From Tistrella mobilis (lineage in GTDB: Bacteria > Pseudomonadota > Alphaproteobacteria > Tistrellales > Tistrellaceae), in assembly GCF_039634785.1 (NCBI RefSeq), contig NZ_JBBIAB010000021.1, forward strand, positions 24,445-88,444: DNA of 64,000 nucleotides, given 5' to 3'. Below, one piece after another: positions 57,787 to 64,000 of the stretch (within the stretch, counting starts at the first letter, position 1; each line of letters starts with the position of its first letter). The translations under genes were made by a program, and so were the position numbers. Below the pieces are notes generated by a model. It was not told where the DNA came from, did no database searches, and was given only the letters and a program-made list of their open reading frames with translations.

Positions 57787-58705
57787 CTCCGCCCTCCTCG
57801 TCATCCGTCTGGATCTCGTCCATGGGGGCCCGGGCGTCCGGATGCACCATCAGCGGCCCGCCGCCCTGCCTCTGCGCCACCGCAAGCCGGCCCTGACGGG
57901 CCAGTTCCAGCACCGCCACGAAGCTGGCCGCCAGGGCAGAGCGTCGCTCCAGCCGTCTGGCGCGCGCGGCCGCCGCCTCGGCCGCCGCCAAGGCCAGCGG
58001 GTCGCCCGTCGCCGGCAGCGGCCGGGGGGCCGGCAGATCGGGCAGAAGGCCGATCAGCGGCACCCAACGCCGCGGCAGCCCCGGCAGCAGGGTCCCCAGC
58101 CGTTCGATCGCCTGATCGATGGTCATCAGCCGCGACGGGGTCACCGTCAGCACATTACGAAAGCGCCGCTCCGCGATCCGGGCATAGGCGGCGATCAGGT
58201 CGCCATAGCCGTCGGTCGCCTGACGCTCCACGATTCTGACCGCCGCCCCTGCCCCGCCCGCGGGAAACCGGTCCAGCAGCAGCCGCGGCCGGGCGCGCAG
58301 CGCCTCGCCCGCCCGCCGCATCGCCTCCAGCCGGCGCAGCCGCAGGGCCAGGGCCGCCGCCATCTCCTCGGCCGACGGCTCGTCTTCATCCGCAGACGGT
58401 GCCTCGTCCGGCAGCAGCAGGCGTGATTTCAGGTAGGTGAGCCAGGCGGCCATCACCAGATAATCCGCCGCCAGTTCCAGATGGCGGCGGCGGGCCTCGG
58501 CGATGAAGCCCAGATACTGATCGGCCAGCCGGGTGATGGAAATCTTCTGCAGATCGACCTTCTGGTCGCGGGCGAGCGACAGCAACAGGTCGATCGGCCC
58601 TTCGAAACCGTCGAGGTCCAGCACAAGCTGCATCGGACGCGGCGGCGACGCCGCATCCGATGCCGTCATGTCCGATATGGGGCCATGCCCGATGTCGCCG
58701 GCCAT
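57776..58705 (-). CDS. scpA: Segregation and condensation protein A
   Basis: ScpA is the kleisin subunit that bridges SMC heads. The 309-residue protein has the N-terminal SMC-binding helix region FEGPIDLLLSLARDQKVDLQKISI, then the conserved AADYLVMAAWLTYLKSRLLLP, an acidic variable linker (SADEDEPSAEE), and a winged-helix-like C-terminus. The first ATG (58705) and MTASD at 58669 are both possible starts. It lies between nagZ, which ends 21 bases upstream, and scpB. Confidence 0.93.
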   Translation of the reverse strand: MAGDIGHGPISDMTASDAASPPRPMQLVLDLDGFEGPIDLLLSLARDQKVDLQKISITRLADQYLGFIAEARRRHLELAADYLVMAAWLTYLKSRLLLPDEAPSADEDEPSAEEMAAALALRLRRLEAMRRAGEALRARPRLLLDRFPAGGAGAAVRIVERQATDGYGDLIAAYARIAERRFRNVLTVTPSRLMTIDQAIERLGTLLPGLPRRWVPLIGLLPDLPAPRPLPATGDPLALAAAEAAAARARRLERRSALAASFVAVLELARQGRLAVAQRQGGGPLMVHPDARAPMDEIQTDDEEGGDER

Positions 58706-58726
58706 GTCACCGGCCCCCGAACCCGG

Positions 58727-59773
58727 TCAGTCGCCGATCAGGCCGGCAAGCGCCTTGCGATCGGCCGCAACGTCCAGCTGGGCCAGGCGTCGCTTGGCCG
58801 CCCAGGCGGCCGCTGCCGTCAGCCGCCGCCGGGCTTCGGCCGTCACCAGCGGCGCCGCTTCCAGCACCGCACGGGTCTCGGCCGTGTTGCCGTTGCAGTG
58901 GAGCACCGCATCACAACCGGCCGCCAGCGCCGAATTCGCCCGCCAGGACATGTCGCCCTCCAGCGCCGCCATGCAGACGTCGTCGGACAGCAGCACGCCG
59001 TCGAAGCCGATTTCGCGGCGGATCACTTCGTCGATCACCTTTGCCGACAGGGTCGCCGGCAGATCTGGATCGATCGCCGGATAGGCGACATGGGCGGTCA
59101 TCGCCCAGGGCAGGCGGTTGAGCGCCAGGAAGGGAGCGAAATCGGCTGCCCGAAGCGCGTCCAGATCGGCATCGACCACCGGCAGTTCCGCATGGCTGTC
59201 GGTCTCGGCCCGGCCATGGCCGGGGATATGCTTCACCACCGGCTGCACGCCGGCCTCGCCCAACCCCGCCGCCATGGCGCCGGCCAGCGCCGCCACCTTG
59301 ACCGGATCGGCGCAAAAGGCGCGGTCGCCGATCACTTCATGGGCGTGGGCGAAGCGGATATCGGCCACCGGCGCACAATTGACGTCGATGCCGAGCGCGA
59401 TCAGGTCGTGACCGATCAGCCGTCCGGTCAGCCGCGCCGCGGTCAGCCCCGCGGCCGGATCCTTGGCATGCAGACGGCCGATGGCCCCTGCCGGCGGCAC
59501 CATGCCCCAATGCGGCGGCTTCAGCCGGCGGACGCGGCCGCCCTCCTGGTCGATCAGGACGGGGGCGTAGGGATTGCCCGCCGCCGCACGGAATTCGGCC
59601 ACCAGTGCCGACAGCTGCTCGGGTTCGTCGACATTGCGGGCGAACACGATCAGCCCCAGCGGGCGTTCGCCGGCGATGATCGCCCGTTCCTCTGCCGTCA
59701 GCTTCAGCCCCTGGCAGCCGATGATGATCGGGCGCAGATCGGCCGGACACGAGGGGGTTGCGGGCGTGCTCAT
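58727..59773 (-). CDS. nagZ: Beta-N-acetylhexosaminidase
   Basis: NagZ cleaves N-acetylglucosamine from anhydro-muropeptides in peptidoglycan recycling in the cytoplasm. The 348-residue glycoside hydrolase family 3 protein shows the hallmark KHIPGHGRAETDSH, whose His assists catalysis, and the nucleophile Asp in LLSDDVCM. The early LIDQEGGRVRRLK segment binds substrate. No signal peptide. Its ATG overlaps the end of the SPOR gene (ATGA type), so they are coupled. Confidence 0.95.
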   Translation of the reverse strand: MSTPATPSCPADLRPIIIGCQGLKLTAEERAIIAGERPLGLIVFARNVDEPEQLSALVAEFRAAAGNPYAPVLIDQEGGRVRRLKPPHWGMVPPAGAIGRLHAKDPAAGLTAARLTGRLIGHDLIALGIDVNCAPVADIRFAHAHEVIGDRAFCADPVKVAALAGAMAAGLGEAGVQPVVKHIPGHGRAETDSHAELPVVDADLDALRAADFAPFLALNRLPWAMTAHVAYPAIDPDLPATLSAKVIDEVIRREIGFDGVLLSDDVCMAALEGDMSWRANSALAAGCDAVLHCNGNTAETRAVLEAAPLVTAEARRRLTAAAAWAAKRRLAQLDVAADRKALAGLIGD

Positions 59774-60804
59774 GGTGCCACCGGGAAGCAGGCGAGCTTC
59801 GCCTGGGCAAAGCGGCCGCAGAGCGCCTTGGCGGCGGCACCGTCGGCCAGCGGACCGGCCTGGAGTCGATACAAGGTACCCTTGTCCTTCACCTTGACCG
59901 GAACGATCACCGGCTGCAGGCCGGCGACCAGTTCCTTGTTACGGGTGCGCAATGTGTCCCAGCCCTTGCGCGCGCCGGCCTCGTCGCCGAAGGCACCCAG
60001 CTGAACCTTCCAGCCGGCCAGCGAGGCCGTCGCATCGGCGCCGGTGCGCACGTCGCGCAGATCCGGAGACTTCGGCGGCTCGACAGGCTTCGGGGCTTCG
60101 GCCGGCTTCGTCTGCTCGACGGGCTTGGCCTGCTCGACGGGTTTGGCGGGCTCCACGGGCCTGGCCGGCTCGACCGGCTTCGGGGCCTCGGGGGCGGGTT
60201 TCGCCTGTTCCACCGGTTTCGGCGTCTCGGCAGGCGCCTGCGGCTGCGGCTGGGCGGGAACCGGCGCCGCCTGGGCCGGCGCCTCCTGCACGGCCGGCTG
60301 CTCCGGTGTCTGGTTCTGGGCCTGCGCGACCTCCTGCCCGGCCGCGTCCGGCGCCTCGGCCACCAGCGCACCTTCATCCGGTTCCGGCAGGATGGGGTCC
60401 TCCGGCGGCGGCATCAGCCGCTCCACCGGCGCCCGCTCGGGCTCGGTTCCGGTTTCGGTGCCGCCGCCGAGCGCGTCGTAGACGGTCTTGTCGCGATGCG
60501 GCACTTCCATGCCGCCCGGATCCTTGGGCAAGGATTTCATCGGTGTCTGATCGGCGGTGATCAGCGGCGGCGGGGCATCACGCATCGACACGTCGCGCTG
60601 ATCGAAGGCGTACCAGACCAGGCCGCCGAACAGGATCAGCGCCGCCGCCACGGCGACCGGACGCAGGCGATGGCGCCGCGGCAGCGGGACATGGCCGGCG
60701 GGTTCGAAGTCGTCGTCGCGCGGCGGCCGCGGCCCTGCGGCGGGCCGGCGCGGCTCGGCGCGAAGCCCGCCCTCGTCGTCGCCGTTGAGCGGCGGTTGCG
60801 GCAT
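59770..60804 (-). CDS. SPOR-domain cell-division protein
   Basis: This 344-residue bitopic membrane protein has a basic cytoplasmic N-terminus, one membrane helix (VAVAAALILFGGLVWYAF, about 51-68), a long periplasmic Pro/Lys/Glu-rich linker with KPVE-type repeats (about 170-250), and a C-terminal SPOR domain (about 265-344, WKVQLGAFGDEAGARKGWDTL). SPOR domains bind denuded glycan strands at the septum, so a role in division is likely. It starts on the argS stop codon (TGATG) and overlaps nagZ. Confidence 0.92.
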   Translation of the reverse strand: MPQPPLNGDDEGGLRAEPRRPAAGPRPPRDDDFEPAGHVPLPRRHRLRPVAVAAALILFGGLVWYAFDQRDVSMRDAPPPLITADQTPMKSLPKDPGGMEVPHRDKTVYDALGGGTETGTEPERAPVERLMPPPEDPILPEPDEGALVAEAPDAAGQEVAQAQNQTPEQPAVQEAPAQAAPVPAQPQPQAPAETPKPVEQAKPAPEAPKPVEPARPVEPAKPVEQAKPVEQTKPAEAPKPVEPPKSPDLRDVRTGADATASLAGWKVQLGAFGDEAGARKGWDTLRTRNKELVAGLQPVIVPVKVKDKGTLYRLQAGPLADGAAAKALCGRFAQAKLACFPVAP

Positions 60805-62549
60805 CAGTGCAGCTCCTCGACCGGTTGCACACCCATCACGCCCAGCCCCGAGGCGATCACCAGACGGGCGGCCTCGATCAGTGCCAGGCGGGCGGCGACG
60901 ATCTCGGGATCGTCAGCCACGATGATCCGCAGGCTCTCATCCTCTCGGCCTTTCGTCCACAGTCCATGAAGTTCTGCGGCCAAGTCCTGGAGATAAAAGG
61001 CGATTCGGTGTGGCTCATGTGCATCGGCCGCGCCCTGCACCACCCGCGGCCATTCGGCCAGGCGGCGGATCAGGCCCAGTTCGGCATCATGGGTCAGACG
61101 ATGAAGCGGTGCGGCATCGGCGGCCGGCGCCTCGATGCCCATCTGGTCCTTCGCATTGCGCTGGACGGATCGGGCACGGGCATGGGCGTACTGAACGTAC
61201 CAGACCGGGTTGTCGCGCGACTGCTCGGTGACCTTCGCGAGGTCGAAATCGAGCGTCGCATCGTTCTTGCGGGTCAGCATGATGAAGCGGACCACATCGC
61301 GGCCGACCTCGTCCACAACCTCGCGCAGGGTGACGAAGGTGCCGGCACGCTTGGACATCTTTACCGGCTCGCCATTGGCCATCAGATTGACCAGCTGGCA
61401 GAGCTTGACGTCGAGTTCGGCCTCGCCGCCCGAAATCGCCTTCACGGCGGCCTTCATCCGCTTGACATAGCCGCCATGATCGGCGCCCAGAACGTCGATC
61501 TGTTCCGGCCAGCCACGACGGTATTTGTCGAAATGATAGGCGATGTCGGCGGCGAAATAGGTATAGGCGCCGTCGGACTTCTTCAGCGCGCGGTCGACAT
61601 CGTCGCCGAAATCGGTGGCGCGGAACAGGGTCTGCGGGCGCGGCTCCCAGTCGTCGGGCAGCTTGCCCTTGGGCGGCTCCAGCACGCCTTCATAGATGTG
61701 CCCGGCCTGGGTCAGCGCCGCCAGGGCGGCATCGATCGCCCCGTTGTCGTGCAGCACCTTTTCCGACGAAAACACGTCGTGGCGCACGCCCAGCGCCGCC
61801 AGATCGTCGCGGATCAGGGCCATCATCGCCTCGACGGCACGGGCCTTGAACACCGGCAGCCATTCGCTGTCGGGGGCTGCCGCCCAGCGGTCGCCGAATT
61901 CGGCGGCCAGCGCCTGGCCCAGCGGCACCAGATAATCGCCCGGATAGAGGCCGGCCGGAATCTCGCCCACCGTCTCGCCAAGCGCCTCGCGGTAGCGGAT
62001 ATGGACCGACCGTGCCAGCACCTCGATCTGGCTGCCCGCATCATTGATGTAGTATTCGCGGCAGACGGTATAGCCGGCCTTGATCAGCAGGCTGGCCAGC
62101 ACGTCGCCGACCACGGCGCCACGGGCATGGCCGACATGCATCGGCCCGGTCGGGTTGGCCGAGACATATTCGATATTGACCCGCCGGCCCGCGCCGGCAG
62201 TCAGATCGCCATAGGCGGTCCCGGCGGCCAGCACGCTCCGCACCACGCCCTGCCAATAGGCGGGCGACAGGCGCAGGTTCACGAAGCCGGGGCCGGCCAC
62301 GTCCACCGTCTCGACATCGCCGTCGGCGCGCAGCCTCTCGGCCAGCGCCTCCGCAATGTCACGCGGTTTCATGCGGGCCGCCTTGGCCAGCACCAGGGCG
62401 GCATTGGTCGCGAGATCGCCATGGGCGGCATCACGCGGCGGTTCCACGGAGATGTTGGCGGTGTCCAGATCGGCCGGCAGGCGGCCCTCGGTCCCGAGCG
62501 CCCCGACGATGCCGGCGATTCTGGCGCGAAACTCTTCGAAGACGCTCAC
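60804..62549 (-). CDS. argS: Arginine--tRNA ligase
   Basis: ArgRS is a class I synthetase. The 581-residue protein has the HIGH-like motif in [20 protein letters not shown] and a KMSK motif in [14 protein letters not shown]; the N-terminal Add1 domain and C-terminal anticodon domain are present. The start is a GTG at 62549 with AGGA six bases upstream on the minus strand; this is just past the dgt stop codon. The order dgt-argS-SPOR-nagZ-scpA-scpB is common in alphaproteobacteria. Confidence 0.97.
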   Translation of the reverse strand: MSVFEEFRARIAGIVGALGTEGRLPADLDTANISVEPPRDAAHGDLATNAALVLAKAARMKPRDIAEALAERLRADGDVETVDVAGPGFVNLRLSPAYWQGVVRSVLAAGTAYGDLTAGAGRRVNIEYVSANPTGPMHVGHARGAVVGDVLASLLIKAGYTVCREYYINDAGSQIEVLARSVHIRYREALGETVGEIPAGLYPGDYLVPLGQALAAEFGDRWAAAPDSEWLPVFKARAVEAMMALIRDDLAALGVRHDVFSSEKVLHDNGAIDAALAALTQAGHIYEGVLEPPKGKLPDDWEPRPQTLFRATDFGDDVDRALKKSDGAYTYFAADIAYHFDKYRRGWPEQIDVLGADHGGYVKRMKAAVKAISGGEAELDVKLCQLVNLMANGEPVKMSKRAGTFVTLREVVDEVGRDVVRFIMLTRKNDATLDFDLAKVTEQSRDNPVWYVQYAHARARSVQRNAKDQMGIEAPAADAAPLHRLTHDAELGLIRRLAEWPRVVQGAADAHEPHRIAFYLQDLAAELHGLWTKGREDESLRIIVADDPEIVAARLALIEAARLVIASGLGVMGVQPVEELH

Positions 62550-62550
62550 G

Positions 62551-63756
62551 TCACGTCCTGACGAATGGGTTGAACAACTTTTCGTACTCGTCGCGGGCAT
62601 GCCTGTCGGTCATACCCGCAACATAGTCCACGACCACGCGGGCGGTGGCGGCATTCCCCGGCCCTTCGGCCCGTTCACGCCAGCCCTCGGGCAGGCATTC
62701 CGGCTCGGCCAGGAACAGCGCCACCAGATCCCGCACCACCCGGCGCGCCTTCGACGTCATCCGGTTGACCCGGACATGGCGATAGAGCGCGCCGAACAGA
62801 TAGGCTTTGATCGCGTGCCTGTCTTGGTCCATCTCGGCGGAAAACGCAACCGTCGGCGCGCCCAACGCCCGTGCATCATCCGCATGGGCGATGCCCGCCG
62901 CAGCGATCCGCCGCCGGGTTTCCGTGATCAGATCCGTGACCATGCGATCGATCAGGCGGCGCAGAAGTTCGCCGATCAGCCGGCGCTGTTCAAGCCCCGG
63001 ATACGCGGCCACCAGCTGCTTCAGCAGCGGCCCCGCCAGCGGCTGTTCCGCCACATCCGCAATCGACAGCAGCCCGGCCCGGAGCCCGTCGTCGATGTCG
63101 TGGGTGATATAGGCGACGTCATCGGCCAGGGCCGCCACCTGCGCCTCGATCGACGGCCAGCCGTCCAGATCCAGCGGCTTGATGCTGCTGATCGCGGCCA
63201 GGGTCTCGGTCACCACCGGCGGCTTGGGGCGGGGATCGGCCAGCGGCCCGGTCATGGGCCCGTTATGCTTGGCGATCCCCTCGATGGTTTCCCAGCTGAG
63301 GTTCAGCCCGTCGAAGGCGGCATAGCGCCGCTCGAACATGGTGATCACCCGAAGCGCCTGGACATTGTGGTCGAAACCGCCGAAATCCGCGGCCGCCTGG
63401 GCCAGCGCTTCCTCGCCGGCATGGCCGAAGGGCGGATGGCCCAGATCATGGGCCAGCGCCACCACCTCGGCCAGATCCTCATCAAGGCCCAGCACCCGGG
63501 CGATGGTGCGGCTGATCTGCGCCACCTCCAGGCTGTGGGTCAGGCGGGTGCGGTAATGGTCGCCCTCGTGGCTGACGAAGACCTGGGTCTTGTACATCAG
63601 CCGGCGGAAGGCCCGGGCGTGAACCACCCGGTCGCGATCCCGCTGAAAAGGCGAGCGGATCAGGCTTTCGGGCTCGTCGATCAGCCGGCCGCGGGTCGGG
63701 CGGCAGGCATAGGGGGCGAGACGGGACGAGCTGTCCCGGGGGTCGGCTGCGGCCAT
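62551..63756 (-). CDS. dgt: Deoxyguanosine triphosphate triphosphohydrolase-like protein
   Basis: This 401-residue HD-superfamily enzyme hydrolyses dNTPs to deoxynucleosides and triphosphate. Metal-binding residues are visible in [11 protein letters not shown] and in the HD motif [17 protein letters not shown], with a later Asp in [13 protein letters not shown]. It matches the family type 2 seen in alphaproteobacteria. It is the first gene of the minus-strand operon; a tandem duplication and a strong inverted repeat lie in the 240 bases upstream. Confidence 0.94.
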   Translation of the reverse strand: MAAADPRDSSSRLAPYACRPTRGRLIDEPESLIRSPFQRDRDRVVHARAFRRLMYKTQVFVSHEGDHYRTRLTHSLEVAQISRTIARVLGLDEDLAEVVALAHDLGHPPFGHAGEEALAQAAADFGGFDHNVQALRVITMFERRYAAFDGLNLSWETIEGIAKHNGPMTGPLADPRPKPPVVTETLAAISSIKPLDLDGWPSIEAQVAALADDVAYITHDIDDGLRAGLLSIADVAEQPLAGPLLKQLVAAYPGLEQRRLIGELLRRLIDRMVTDLITETRRRIAAAGIAHADDARALGAPTVAFSAEMDQDRHAIKAYLFGALYRHVRVNRMTSKARRVVRDLVALFLAEPECLPEGWRERAEGPGNAATARVVVDYVAGMTDRHARDEYEKLFNPFVRT

Positions 63757-63798
63757 GATCTCCTCGTCGACCTCTCGGCGGTGCCGGCGCCGGGGCGG

Positions 63799-63834
63799 CC
63801 CGGTCAGGCCCTTCCACCCGGTCAGGCCCTTCCA
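63799..63834. repeat. Perfect 18-bp tandem duplication upstream of dgt
   Basis: CCCGGTCAGGCCCTTCCA occurs twice without gap (63799-63816 and 63817-63834), 42 bases upstream of the dgt start codon. It lies in the expected promoter or leader region of the operon. Confidence 0.9.
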
Positions 63835-63890
63835 GGCTACGCCGAAGCCGGAAGCCCATCAACTGCCCGAGGGCAACCGCCCAGGGCTAT

Positions 63891-63923
63891 CGCATTTGCC
63901 CGATGACGGATCGGGCGAATGCG
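63891..63923. repeat. 14-bp inverted repeat near the right edge
   Basis: CGCATTTGCCCGAT (63891-63904) pairs with ATCGGGCGAATGCG (63910-63923) around loop GACGG with a single G/T-type mismatch. It lies about 135 bases upstream of dgt and could be an operator or hairpin. Confidence 0.6.
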
Positions 63924-63998
63924 TCGGACCATCCGGATCGCTTTCGCTTGCGACGGATGGAGATGGACGGCCTGGCCGTTTTGAGGACGTTGAGGGCG
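63903..63998 (+). CDS. Possible partial open frame at the right edge
   Basis: An ATG at 63903 opens a frame that runs off the window for 32 codons (MTDRANASDHPDRFRLRRM...). Its ATG lies inside the inverted repeat and it has no good ribosome site. I do not recognise it. It may be the start of a gene divergent from dgt, or nothing. Confidence 0.2.
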   Translation, partial: MTDRANASDHPDRFRLRRMEMDGLAVLRTLRA

Positions 63999-64000
63999 AG

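Overview
The window is GC-rich, gene-dense DNA from an alphaproteobacterium. The gene content (MTH938/NDUFAF3-like and NDUFAF6-like proteins, TrmFO, the yajC-secD-secF block, a DUF815 ATPase beside yajC, an Anbu operon, hpnCDE) fits a Rhodospirillales-like lineage. The genus cannot be fixed from the sequence; Tistrella or Azospirillum-type bacteria are only a guess. No rRNA, tRNA, insertion sequence, integrase or CRISPR array was seen, so this reads as ordinary chromosome with one accessory secretion locus.

Layout. 0-4 kb: end of an unknown gene, then sbp-cysT-cysW sulfate uptake without a local cysA, then a LysR regulator. 4-8 kb: an M20 deacylase, a secreted PDC-type sensor protein and a chemoreceptor. 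8-14 kb: uvrA, a small membrane protein, trmFO and an NDUFAF6-like protein. 14.5-17.6 kb: squalene synthesis, with hpnC and hpnD fused in one frame and hpnE behind it. 18-22 kb: sodB, an MTH938-like protein, secF, secD and yajC. 22-25 kb: a DUF815 ATPase and a TetR-FabF pair. 25-31 kb (minus strand): tatA-tatB-tatC-serS-surE-pcm-nlpD. 31-35 kb: an Fbp-type ferric iron transporter. 36-41 kb: CNNM and TerC membrane proteins, a Na/Pi cotransporter and a STAS/anti-sigma ATPase pair. 41.4-45.6 kb: the Anbu operon (permuted ATP-grasp, alpha-E, transglutaminase, Anbu protease). 45.7-46.3 kb: two small membrane or envelope proteins.

46.6-57.0 kb is the accessory region. A response regulator is divergent from two tandem precursor peptides with nitrile-hydratase-like (NHLP) leaders. 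These are followed by a TolC-type outer-membrane channel and a periplasmic protein. Facing them on the minus strand are a HlyD adaptor, an NHLM ABC exporter with an intact C39 leader peptidase, and a second NHLM ABC protein with a long N-terminal extension. Together they look like a complete route from cytoplasm to cell exterior for two leader-bearing peptides. I find no peptide-modifying enzyme inside the window, which makes it the most interesting locus here.

57-63.8 kb is housekeeping on the minus strand: dgt-argS-SPOR protein-nagZ-scpA-scpB, tightly packed and probably one operon. The last 240 bases hold a perfect 18-bp tandem duplication and a 14-bp inverted repeat.
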